DNA of 64,000 nucleotides, from assembly GCA_020634435.1 (NCBI GenBank), contig JACKBS010000014.1:62001-126000 (forward strand), in the 5' to 3' direction. Numbering within the stretch: the stretch's first letter is position 1; every line of letters begins with the position of its first letter. A program made the translations under genes and the position numbers. Shown piece after piece: positions 1 to 9,300 of the stretch. The DNA is from Ardenticatenaceae bacterium. Lineage in GTDB: Bacteria > Chloroflexota > Anaerolineae > Promineifilales > Promineifilaceae. The notes beneath the pieces were generated by a model, which saw only the letters and a program-made list of their open reading frames with translations, had not been told where the DNA came from and did no database searches.

Positions 1-2
1 TT

Positions 3-1847
3 CTGGAAACAATTATGAACAGCGGTGTGGCCGGATGGGTTATTCGCAACCACGCCCCGTGCGTGATCAACGATACCCAGAACGATCACCGGTGGCTGCC
101 CCGCCCAGGGCACACCACCAGCAGCCATGCCTGGTCGGTCATTTGCACCCCGTTTTCGATCCGCAACCGCGTTATTGGGGCCATTACTATCCACAAAGTA
201 GGCGCCAACCAATTTGATGATCACGATCTCAGCCTGTTAACCGCAATTTCAAATCAGGCAGCCAGCAGCATTGAAAATGCCCGTCTCTTTGAAGCATCAC
301 AGCGACAGCTCAAAATTTCGGCGCTGCTAAATGATGCCAGTCGGGTCATCAACTCGTCCCTGGACATCAACGAAATCATGCAATCGCTGTTGGCGCAGAT
401 GAATGATTTTCTGAATGCTGAAGCGATTTCTATTGCTTTGGTGGATAAACAAACCAATGAACTGGTTTACCAGGTGGCAGAAGGCGCTGGCTCCGCAGAA
501 ATTGTCGGGCTGCGTTTACCTGCCAACCACGGTTTATCTGGCTGGGTAATGGAGCATTCTAAGCCCGCTTTGGTGACTGACACCAGCACCGACCCGCGCT
601 TCCTGCACCTTGGCGATGAGCGCACCGGCCACGAAACGCGGGGCATGATTTGTGCCCCCATGATTTTTAAAGGCACTGTTTTGGGCACCGTTCAGGCCAT
701 TAATCCGATTGATGGCACGTTCACCGAAGAGGATTTGGATGTGTTGGTGAACCTGGCCAATATTGCCAGCACGGCAATTGCCAACGCCCAACAATATGCG
801 CGCACAGTCGCCGCCGAAGCCCGCTATATCAGCCTGTTCCAGGATACGGTTGACCCCATCATTTTGACGGATATGCGCGGCCGTATTGTGGAAGCCAACC
901 GTCGCGCCTCTGACTTGCTGGGTTACACACGCCAGGAATTGCTAAATATGGCTATCCAGGATTTGCACCCGGATACGGCCGTATTGCCCAAAGCAAAAAA
1001 AATCCGCTCCGACAAGGTGCTGATGTTCCAAAGTGAAGTCCGCGCCAAAAATGCACCGCCCATTTCCATGGAGGTGTATACCAAGCGCACCAGTCACGGA
1101 GACGATCAACTGCTACAATGGATCCATCACGACATTACGGAACAGGTTGAGCTGGAAAAAATGCGCGAAGACCTCACTGCCATGCTGTTCCACGATCTGC
1201 AAAGTCCGTTGGGCAACGTTATCTCTAGCCTAGAGTTATTAGCGTATGAAATTCCGCCAGAATCGGCGAACTCGCCGCTGTATGCCATGCTAGACATCGC
1301 CCGGCGCAGCAGCCGCCGTTTGGAAACCCTCATCCGCTCGCTGCTAGACATTAATCGCCTGGAAGCCGGGCAGCCCATTACCGAGCAAACTCGCGTTGAT
1401 TTGAACCTGCTTTTGCAAGAAGTGTATGAGATTGAACAGCCAAACTTTGACCAGCGGCGCGTTCATTTTGCCAACGGTTTGCCCTCCAATCTACCCCACG
1501 TTTTTGCGGAAGAGGATATGATTCGCCGGGTGTTGGTGAACCTCATCAACAACGCCCTGAAATACAGCACGGAAGACCAGACAATTACCATCATTGGGCA
1601 ACTACAGCCAGAAAGTGACCACGTGCTGATTTCCGTTAGCGACCAGGGCCGCGGTATTCCCAAGCAGTATCGAGAATCCATTTTTGAGAAGTTTGAGCGC
1701 ATCGCTACAAAAGATAGCAATGCCAAAGGCCTGGGGCTGGGACTCGCTTTTTGCCGCTTGGCGGTGGAGGCCCATAACGGCCGTATTTGGGTCGATGATG
1801 CGCCAACGGGCGGGGCGCGGTTTAACTTTACGCTGCCTCTCGCTTAG
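3..1847 (+). CDS. Sensor histidine kinase (GAF-GAF-PAS-HisKA-HATPase), 5' partial
   Basis: Sensor kinase of a two-component system, cut by the left edge: the frame is open to the first bases and the protein begins inside a GAF domain, so the first ATG at 15 is probably internal. Visible order (residues counted from base 3): end of a first GAF (to about 90), second GAF (about 110-260), PAS (about 275-385), HisKA with the phospho-accepting His in FHDLQSPLGN (near 396), then HATPase_c with N box NLINNALKYS, G1 box DQGRGIP and G2 box GLGLGLAF. No membrane segment or receiver domain is visible, so it is probably cytoplasmic and senses a small ligand or redox state through GAF/PAS. No response regulator lies next to it. 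Signal and output are unknown. Confidence 0.93.
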   Translation: METIMNSGVAGWVIRNHAPCVINDTQNDHRWLPRPGHTTSSHAWSVICTPFSIRNRVIGAITIHKVGANQFDDHDLSLLTAISNQAASSIENARLFEASQRQLKISALLNDASRVINSSLDINEIMQSLLAQMNDFLNAEAISIALVDKQTNELVYQVAEGAGSAEIVGLRLPANHGLSGWVMEHSKPALVTDTSTDPRFLHLGDERTGHETRGMICAPMIFKGTVLGTVQAINPIDGTFTEEDLDVLVNLANIASTAIANAQQYARTVAAEARYISLFQDTVDPIILTDMRGRIVEANRRASDLLGYTRQELLNMAIQDLHPDTAVLPKAKKIRSDKVLMFQSEVRAKNAPPISMEVYTKRTSHGDDQLLQWIHHDITEQVELEKMREDLTAMLFHDLQSPLGNVISSLELLAYEIPPESANSPLYAMLDIARRSSRRLETLIRSLLDINRLEAGQPITEQTRVDLNLLLQEVYEIEQPNFDQRRVHFANGLPSNLPHVFAEEDMIRRVLVNLINNALKYSTEDQTITIIGQLQPESDHVLISVSDQGRGIPKQYRESIFEKFERIATKDSNAKGLGLGLAFCRLAVEAHNGRIWVDDAPTGGARFNFTLPLA

Positions 1848-2003
1848 CGGTTTAGCCCTCTTCTGCCCCACCTCTTTTTGCCCAATTTCCTCTGGTAAAC
1901 GGCCGTTTCCCAACCGTTCTTGCCACGTCTAGATGCACCAGTTTATTATTTTGGTATCATTGTAGCCATTCAAACCGACACACCCATCTCGGGGAAACTG
2001 TGC

Positions 2004-3230
2004 ATGACCAGCAAAAGGCTCTACTACCAAAACGCGTACACCACCCGCTTTGAAGCAACGATTGTGGAAAGAGTAAGGCAGGAAGGACAAACGGCCGTTA
2101 TCCTGGACCAAACCTACTTTTACCCAACCTCTGGCGGTCAACCATTCGACATAGGCACAATCAACAACATCCCCGTCTACGAAGTTTCGATTCGCGAAAA
2201 AGATGAAGCGGTACTGCACTGGCTGGATACCAAAGAGCTTTGGCAAGATGACATCACCGGGCAGATCAACTGGCCGCGCCGATTTGACCACATGCAGCAA
2301 CATACTGGCCAGCACATCCTCTCCCAATCGTTCATTCAAATTGCCCAGGCAGAAACGGTAGGTTTTCACCTGAGCGACAACACCGTCACTATTGATCTGC
2401 ACACGACCCAAATTAGCCCCGCCCAGGTGGAAGAGGCGGAGCATCTAGCGAACCAGATCATCTGGCAAAACCGGCCTGTGCATATTCGCTCGGTTACGCT
2501 GGAAGAAGCCAAAAAATTAGCCCTGCGCAAGCTGCCGCCGGTACGCAGCGGACAACTGCGGCTTATCGAGATTGAGCAGTTTGACCTGACCGCCTGTGGT
2601 GGCACCCACGTGAGCCATACAGGCGCAGTAGGGCAGATTAAAATTGTGAAGCTGGAACGGCAGAACAATCAGCTGCGCGTAGAGTTTTGCTGTGGCAAGC
2701 GGGCCTTGGCCGATTATCGGCTCAAAAACAGCATTGTGAACCAGTTGGCCAATGACCTGACTACCGGCATTGGTGAGGTGGTGGAAAGTGTTTCCCGCCT
2801 GAAGGATGAAGCTAAAGAAAGCCGCCGCAAGCTGAAAAAGCAGCAGGAGCAGCTGCTCTATTATGAAGCGGCGGAACTGCTGAAAAACGGCAAGAAGGTG
2901 GGCGATACGGCCGTTGTCAGCCGCGTTTTCACCACCGAAGAAAGCGATGCAGGGCAGCTGCGCATTCTGGCCAATCACCTCACGCAGAAAGGGAAGGTTG
3001 TCGCCCTGCTGGGTCTGGCTGGGGAAAAATCTCAGCTACTTTTCAGTCGATCACAGGATGCACCCGGCGAGATGAACCAGCTCATTAAACCAGCTTTACA
3101 AGTATTAGGATCAGCGGCGGGGGGCGGAACGGCCGTTATGGCTCAAGGAGGCGGCCCAGGCACTGATCTGGAACGCGTGCAGCAAGCGGTAGAAAAGGCG
3201 GAACGGCTGCTGCTGGGGCAGCTGCGCTAA
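2004..3230 (+). CDS. Alanyl-tRNA editing protein (AlaX-like, with DHHA1 domain)
   Basis: Probable free-standing hydrolase that deacylates mischarged tRNA-Ala (Ser- or Gly-tRNA-Ala), built like the C-terminal half of alanyl-tRNA synthetase. About 408 residues: an N-terminal barrel with PTSGGQPFD (about 40-48), the tRNA_SAD editing core with zinc ligands in HMQQHTGQH (about 95-103) and CGGTHVSHTG (about 200), a basic helical linker rich in Lys/Gln, and a C-terminal DHHA1 domain ending in a Gly-rich GGGTAVMAQGGGPG. No aminoacylation domain is present. The ATG at 2004 is preferred to an upstream one at 1920 because homology starts there and GGGG lies about 10 bases before it. Function is inferred from the family; substrate choice cannot be read from the sequence. 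Confidence 0.88.
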   Translation: MTSKRLYYQNAYTTRFEATIVERVRQEGQTAVILDQTYFYPTSGGQPFDIGTINNIPVYEVSIREKDEAVLHWLDTKELWQDDITGQINWPRRFDHMQQHTGQHILSQSFIQIAQAETVGFHLSDNTVTIDLHTTQISPAQVEEAEHLANQIIWQNRPVHIRSVTLEEAKKLALRKLPPVRSGQLRLIEIEQFDLTACGGTHVSHTGAVGQIKIVKLERQNNQLRVEFCCGKRALADYRLKNSIVNQLANDLTTGIGEVVESVSRLKDEAKESRRKLKKQQEQLLYYEAAELLKNGKKVGDTAVVSRVFTTEESDAGQLRILANHLTQKGKVVALLGLAGEKSQLLFSRSQDAPGEMNQLIKPALQVLGSAAGGGTAVMAQGGGPGTDLERVQQAVEKAERLLLGQLR

Positions 3231-3271
3231 CTACGCTGCGCCAAGGGCACCAAGGTATACACAGGGTATTT

Positions 3272-4123
3272 ATGCAAGAAATAGCCGAAAATGTATTTAT
3301 CGAGACCGAATACGAAGGTGTCAACGTAGGAGCTGTGCGCACGCGGCGCGGGATTGTCGCCATTGATGTGCCGTCTTACCCGCGCCAGGCTCGTGATTGG
3401 GCCATGCGGCTGCACACACTGACGCCCCGTCCCGTGGCCTACACCATTCTGACCGATTACCACGGCGACCGCATCATCAATGCTCGCTGGCTCAACGCTC
3501 CGGTTGTTACCCATGAGGCGACCGCCGAAAAGCTGCGCAGCTACGACAAACGCTACCCGCAAACCTTGTTAGAAAGCCTGGCCCACCGCAACCCAGACCA
3601 CGGCCGCGAGCTAAGCCAGAGCCCAGTAGAACATGCCAGCTTGAGCTTCACTGGCTCGATGCAGCTATGGCGCGGGGGCCTGGAGATTCAGCTTTTTGCT
3701 GCACCCGGCCCCACGCTGGGCAGCATTGGCGTTTATTTGCCTGAATCTGGCGTGTTGTTCACCGGCGACGCAGTCGTAACCAACATGCCCCCGATGCTAG
3801 GTGAAGCAAATTCGGCCGTTTGGCTGCAAACCATCGATCAGCTGCAACATTGGCCCGACCCGGTTTACCACATCGTTCCGGGCCGGGGTGAACCGTGTAC
3901 GATGGCTGATTTAACAGCCGTTGCTACCTACATTCGCACCATGCGCCAACGACTTCAGGAGCACATCGAAGCGCAAAAACCGCGTGACGAAATTTACGGC
4001 TACCTGATGGAATTTCTCAATCAATACCCCGGTTGCAACCTGCCAGCCGACTGGCTAAAGCGCCAGGTAAAATATAGTTTGGATCGTGTCTACGATGAGA
4101 TACAATTAAATGGAAGCAATTAG
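3272..4123 (+). CDS. MBL-fold protein with degenerate metal site
   Basis: 283-residue metallo-beta-lactamase-fold protein. The expected HxHxDH metal motif is replaced by TDYHGDR (about residues 62-68): the first His has become Asp and the last His Arg. The central Asp is kept in LFTGDAV, but the usual GHG-type loop reads PGRGEP. The fold is clear; a canonical two-zinc hydrolase site is not. It could bind one metal, have an altered activity or be non-catalytic. About 70 C-terminal residues form a helical extension. It follows the alanyl-tRNA editing gene by 41 bases, and the Crp-family gene starts 81 bases after it, so the three may share a transcript. No specific substrate can be named. Confidence 0.8.
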   Translation: MQEIAENVFIETEYEGVNVGAVRTRRGIVAIDVPSYPRQARDWAMRLHTLTPRPVAYTILTDYHGDRIINARWLNAPVVTHEATAEKLRSYDKRYPQTLLESLAHRNPDHGRELSQSPVEHASLSFTGSMQLWRGGLEIQLFAAPGPTLGSIGVYLPESGVLFTGDAVVTNMPPMLGEANSAVWLQTIDQLQHWPDPVYHIVPGRGEPCTMADLTAVATYIRTMRQRLQEHIEAQKPRDEIYGYLMEFLNQYPGCNLPADWLKRQVKYSLDRVYDEIQLNGSN

Positions 4124-4204
4124 CTCCTCTTTTTGGACACGGCGCACAAGACAAAACCTTTCAACTGTTTCTGGTTGATGCATTTTGATGATAGGAAGAG
4201 AGTT

Positions 4205-4918
4205 ATGAAAGATTCGAAATACGCCGCCAAGCACGCCCTACAGCTGGTACCGTTTTTCAATAATTTGCAGGACGATGAAGCCAACAGCCTCTCCAAACGG
4301 CTTGTCATGCGCCGCTTTGGGCCAGACCAAATTATTTTCCATCACGGTGATCCGGGTGGCCTGCTCTACATCATCGTCAAGGGCAAGGTAAAAATTACGC
4401 ACTCCACGCTGGACGGCCAGGAAGCCATGCTGGCCATTTTTGGCGCAGGCGACTTCTTTGGTGAGTTGGCCCTGCTGGACGATTCCCCACGCTCGGCCAC
4501 CGCCGAAGCGCTGGAAGAAACAGAAACGCTTACCCTGCACCGTGAGGAGTTCATTCGCTACATCAGCGACAATCCAGATTTTGCTCTGCATGTGCTGCAC
4601 ACTCTGGCGCAACACATTCGCCGCCTCAATAATCAGATTAGCGATATCTTCTTCCTGGATTTACCTGCCCGACTAGCTCGCCAACTGCTACAGCTTGCAG
4701 CCCAGCACGGCCAGAAGACCGACGACGGCATCCGCATTGAACTCTCGTTGACCCAAACCGACTTGGCCGAAATGACCGGCGCGACCCGTGTAAGCATCAA
4801 CAAAGCGTTGGGGCGCTTCCGGCGGGCGCACTGGGTGAAGGTAAGCGGCCGTAAATTCACCATTTTGGATGAAGAAGCTCTCAAGAATTTGATTCAGATC
4901 TCTGGCGGCTCCATCTAG
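4205..4918 (+). CDS. Crp/Fnr family transcriptional regulator
   Basis: 237-residue DNA-binding regulator. An N-terminal cyclic-nucleotide-binding barrel (about 15-135) carries FGELALLDDSPRSATA, which keeps the Glu and Arg-Ser pattern of phosphate-binding cassettes able to hold a cyclic nucleotide. A dimerisation helix follows (about 140-155), then a Crp-type winged helix (about 170-230) with TQTDLAEMTGATRVSINKAL around the recognition helix. There are no N-terminal cysteines of the FNR iron-sulfur type. The ATG at 4205 is chosen because GGAAGAG lies 8-10 bases upstream; a longer frame from 4133 has no ribosome-binding site. A class III cyclase is encoded at 31-33 kb, but a functional link is only a guess. 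Confidence 0.9.
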   Translation: MKDSKYAAKHALQLVPFFNNLQDDEANSLSKRLVMRRFGPDQIIFHHGDPGGLLYIIVKGKVKITHSTLDGQEAMLAIFGAGDFFGELALLDDSPRSATAEALEETETLTLHREEFIRYISDNPDFALHVLHTLAQHIRRLNNQISDIFFLDLPARLARQLLQLAAQHGQKTDDGIRIELSLTQTDLAEMTGATRVSINKALGRFRRAHWVKVSGRKFTILDEEALKNLIQISGGSI

Positions 4919-4919
4919 C

Positions 4920-5004
4920 AAACGGTAATCCGTAAACCGTAATCGGTAGACGGTATTCCCACTTGCATTTTCTGCTCACCGATTACCGACCACCGATCAC
5001 CGCC
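4920..5004. repeat. Imperfect palindrome, ACCGATTACCG family
   Basis: The whole spacer between the Crp-family gene and the phosphoesterase gene is an imperfect inverted repeat: CGGTAATC- and CGGTAATCGGT-like units on the left, CACCGATTACCGACC-like units on the right. The same units fill the spacer at 14193-14261, so this is a dispersed family and not a gene-specific operator. It could form a long RNA hairpin. Confidence 0.75.
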
Positions 5005-5006
5005 CT

Positions 5007-5831
5007 ATGAGACTGCTCGCCATTAGCGATCTGCACATTACTCACGGCGAAAATTGGGCCGCGCTGAGTCGCTTGCCCGCTCACCCGGAAGATTGGCTGA
5101 TTGTGGCAGGCGACATTGCCGAAAAGATCAGCCATTTTCGGCAAGCTATCGACCTACTCAGCCGCCGCTTTGCCCGCGTTTTTTGGACTCCTGGTAACCA
5201 CGACCTCTGGACACTCCCTACCGACAGCGAAAGTCAGCGCGGCCTGGCTAAATATTTTCAGCTGGTGCAAATCTGCCGGGAGTACGGTGTGCTTACACCC
5301 GAAGACCCCTTTGTGCAGTGGCCAGCCAGCCGTGAGCCATTGTTTGTTGCCCCGATTTTCACGCTTTACGACTACAGCTTTCGCCCCGACACGGTAGCCG
5401 CCGATGAAGCACTGGCCTGGGCCGAGGAAACGGGCGTGGTAGCGACGGACGAGATTATTCTGCACCCAGACCCGTACCCTACGCGGCAGGCATGGTGCCA
5501 TGTGCGCTGCAAAACGACCGAGGAGCGATTACGAGAAACGGCCGTTCGCGGCTCCCTCATCCTCATCAACCACTTCCCCCTGCGTTACGACCTGGTCAAC
5601 TTGCGACGCATCCCCCGCTTTTCCATCTGGTGCGGCACCAAACAGACAGAAGATTGGCATACGCGGTTCCCGGTAACGGCCGTTGTCTACGGCCATTTAC
5701 ACATTCGCGGCACACACTTCCGGGATGGCGTACGTTTTGAAGAAGTTTCGCTGGGGTATCCAGTTAATTGGCAGGCCAGCCGGGGCGTTGAATCATACCT
5801 ACGGCAAATCTGGCCACCGCCTCAATCATAA
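5007..5831 (+). CDS. Calcineurin-like metallophosphoesterase
   Basis: 274-residue phosphoesterase with the full set of dimetal ligands: SDLHIT (DxH, residues 7-12), VAGDIAE (GD), TPGNHDLW (GNHD), NHFPL and YGHLHIRG (GHxH, about 227-234). It probably hydrolyses a phosphomonoester, phosphodiester or nucleotide in the cytoplasm; there is no signal peptide or membrane segment. The start codon comes directly after a palindromic spacer and no clear ribosome-binding site is visible. The small membrane-protein gene begins 20 bases downstream and is probably co-transcribed. The substrate is unknown, because this superfamily is too broad to assign from motifs. Confidence 0.9.
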   Translation: MRLLAISDLHITHGENWAALSRLPAHPEDWLIVAGDIAEKISHFRQAIDLLSRRFARVFWTPGNHDLWTLPTDSESQRGLAKYFQLVQICREYGVLTPEDPFVQWPASREPLFVAPIFTLYDYSFRPDTVAADEALAWAEETGVVATDEIILHPDPYPTRQAWCHVRCKTTEERLRETAVRGSLILINHFPLRYDLVNLRRIPRFSIWCGTKQTEDWHTRFPVTAVVYGHLHIRGTHFRDGVRFEEVSLGYPVNWQASRGVESYLRQIWPPPQS

Positions 5832-5851
5832 GTCACTGAGGAAGAATCGTT

Positions 5852-6163
5852 ATGTCAACCACAATGAGAGCTGCGGCTTACACTTTGGCCACCTGGGCCG
5901 TGGCCATCTTTTGCCACATTTTGCTCATTGCTGGGGCAGCCGCGGTGCTGGCCCAGGCTCCCTTGTCAGACGCCGAGCTGGGGGTTGCGATCCTTCTCCA
6001 GGTACAGTTACTCATTGCCGCTGTGGCCATCATTTTCATCTTTTTCAAGACACGCGACTTCACCCGGCTTAAGCGTGCCCTTTGGGTGGGTGGTTTTGCC
6101 GTGCTGCAATTAGGCACCTGGGCTTCCGCAGCCATCACGCTGCTAGTGGCGCTAAACCGTTAA
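5852..6163 (+). CDS. Small three-helix membrane protein, unknown function
   Basis: 103-residue hydrophobic protein with three likely transmembrane helices (about 12-33, 43-65 and 76-100) joined by short loops, the second loop basic (KTRDFTRLKR). GAGGAAGAATCG precedes the ATG by a normal distance. I do not recognise a family. Its 20-base spacing from the phosphoesterase gene suggests one transcript and perhaps a membrane role linked to it. Confidence 0.65.
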   Translation: MSTTMRAAAYTLATWAVAIFCHILLIAGAAAVLAQAPLSDAELGVAILLQVQLLIAAVAIIFIFFKTRDFTRLKRALWVGGFAVLQLGTWASAAITLLVALNR

Positions 6164-6335
6164 CCACAATTGAGCCGCGTTTGAAAAGACGCTACTTTCC
6201 GCTAGAATTCAGCCTTTGTGCTGGCACAGCCCACGGATTTTGAGCAGGAACTCATCAATTTGTAAGCAAAGCGTAAGGGTGACTGTGTATAACAAAAGAG
6301 ACAACCTGGCACTAACTTGCCGAGCCTGATTGCCT

Positions 6336-9300
6336 ATGACTTTCATGGAAGAAGACGAACAGGAATTAAGGTCGGAAACGGCCGTTCCACCCACAACTGA
6401 AGCCGAAGTAAAAACCAGACGGCCGTTTTCCTGGGAATCGATCAGCCTGCTGCTGTTGCTGCTTATCCTGGGGATGGCGGGCTATTTTCGCTTTACCGGG
6501 CTAACCTGGGGCGAGGGTAACTTTTTGCACCCCGACGAATTTTTTCTGATGGACGTAGCCAGCCGCTTACGCCCCGCCGACGGTTTCCTCGAATATTTGC
6601 GCACTTCGGAATCCCCATTGAACCCATACAATGTAGACAAAAGCTTCTACGTGTACGGCAACTTCCCGATGACCTTCACCCGCTACTTTGCCGAGTGGGC
6701 CACATCCGCCTGCAACAATTTTGCTGACCTGTGTACCCAAACCTACAACACATTTTATGGCTTACAGCAAAGCGGCCGTTTCCTCTCGGCCCTGGTTGAT
6801 CTGCTCACCGTCTTCCTAACATTTTTGATTGGCAGGCGGCTGTACAGCTGGCAGGCGGGGTTGCTAGCCGCATTTTTCCACGGTACGGCCGTTATGGCCA
6901 TCCAGCAGTCCCACTTTTTTACGATGGACAACTGGGCTGCATTTTTCACGACGCTGGGGGTGTATACGGCCGTACGCGCCGCCGGTTTTGGGGACGAAAA
7001 GCAAAAGTGGCGGCTACGCTGGTGGGTTCTGTTTGGACTGAGCCTGGGGCTGGCCGTCGCCTCACGCATCAACGTCGCCCCGCTGGCCGCGATTATTGGC
7101 ATTTCGGCCATCGCCTGGCTGGTGCGCCGGGGGCACACCTGGCAAAGTCTACGCCAGACCGGCTTGGGGGCACTCGACTTTCAACGCGTCTTTTTGGGTG
7201 TCCTGCTCGCCGCCACTGTTTCGCTGGTGGTATTCCGCCTGGCGCAACCGTACGCCTTTGCCGATGCCACCATTGCCCGCAGCGAAGTCCTGGCCCAAAC
7301 GGGCGAAGAACCCGGCACCATTTCTGTCTGGCTACGTTCGATCATTGGGTTTAATCCCCAGTGGCGCAGCAACATGGACGAAATTCAGCAGCAGCAAAGC
7401 CCAGAAGCCGTCTTCCCGCCTGCACTGCAATGGACCGATCGGGCCAAGATTGTTTTCCCGTTCACCAACATGGTGCTGTACGGCATGGGCATTGCCGCCG
7501 GGCTAACTGCTTGGGCCGGTTTGTTCTGGGCCTTGTGGCGCATCGTACGCGCCCGCCCCGATTGGTTGGTACACAGCATTCCCGTTGCCTGGAGTCTGGC
7601 CTACTTTTTGTTCATGGGCACGCGCTGGGTGAAATCAATCCGCTATTTTTTGCCCATCTACCCCACCCTGTTTTTGCTGGGTGGTTGGGCCTTGTGGACT
7701 GTTTGGCAGAAGGCGCAGCAAAGCGAACAGAGGCGCACCGTCAAACAAGCGCTAGCGGGTGGGTTAATTACTCTGGCCGTCGTCCCCAGCTTTTTGTGGG
7801 CCAACGCCTTTGTGCAGATTTACAGAGAGCCGATTACCCGCATCGCCGCTTCGGCCTGGATGTTTGACAATATTCCCACCGGGGCCACGCTGATTTATGA
7901 AGCCAACGGCCAGACCAAAGAGCTGTCTTTGCCACTGAAAGCGTATGATTTCCAGATTGGCATTCCGCTTTACCTGACGGCCGTTTTGCCTGAAGATGGC
8001 ACCGTAACGGCCGTTCGCCTCAACAACATGCGCGTCACCTCCGCCTTTGAAATCCGGCAGGAACAGGCAGTGACGATACAGGCTGGCCTCATCACCAGCG
8101 GCAGCAAAGCCACCGATTTGGTCGTTAGCGATACGGAAGCCAGTTACACCCTGGAAATGCCCGCTACGGCCGTTGCTGCCAACGCCGCCCAGCAAATTGT
8201 GATTGAACTCACCGCAGGCAGTCCAGTCCATGCCGAAACCAGCCTGCTAATGAACGAACATTGGGACGGCATTTTGCCTTACGACAATAACGGCCGTTCC
8301 GCCTATGGCGCGTATTTCACCGAAGTGACTGGCGGGCAGCGCCCCATCACCAACCCGGACAGCCCGGAAAAGCGGGATGAAATGGTGAGCTGGCTGGACG
8401 AAGCCGACTACGTTGTGCTGAGCAGCCAACGCGCTGTCTGGTCACTACCGCGCCTGCCGCTGACCTACCCCATGACCACCCGCTACTACGAAGCGCTGTT
8501 CAACGGCGAACTAGGCTTTGATCTCGTCGCCGAATTCCATGCGCCGCTGCACGTCGGGCCGCTGTACATCAGCGACACCAGCGGGCAGTTGGGCTGGGGC
8601 CAGCTACCGAAGATCGGCTGGCCACCACCGGGTGACTTGGCCGCAGAAGAGGCATTTAGCGTCTACGACCATCCGCCGGTCTGGATTTTTGCCAAGACCG
8701 ATGCTTACAGCCGCGAAAACACGTTGGCCATTTTGGGCGAGGTAGATTTGGGTACGGCCGTTTTCACCAATCCCGGCCAGGCCACCGAAGCACCGAACGG
8801 GCTGTTGCTATCAGAAACGGCTGCTGCCACCCAGCGCGCCAATGGCACCTTTAGCGACATCTTCAACCCAGACGGCATCCTGTCACAAAATCCGTGGCTG
8901 GCTGCTGTGGTCTGGTGGCTGGCTGTGATTGTTTTGGGGCTGGTCAGCTTCCCGCTCACGTTCGCCGTTTTCCGCGGCCTGCCCAGCAAGGGCTACATCA
9001 TCTCACGCATCTTCTCGATTTTGCTCATTTCCTACTTTGTCTGGCTGACGGCCAGCATAGAGCTATTCCAAAATTCGCGCGGCACACATCTGCTGGCGCT
9101 GCTGATCATCGTGATTTTAAGTGCCCTGGTGATGATCCGGCGCGGCGGTGAAATTCGCGCCTGGGTGCGAGATAATCTGGCCTTCATCGGCGTGGTGGAA
9201 CTGATCGCGGTGGGGCTGTATTTTGTGGCCATCCTCATCCGCGTGCGCAATCCAGACGCGTGGGATGTGATTTGGGGCGGTGAAAAACCGATGGACTTGA

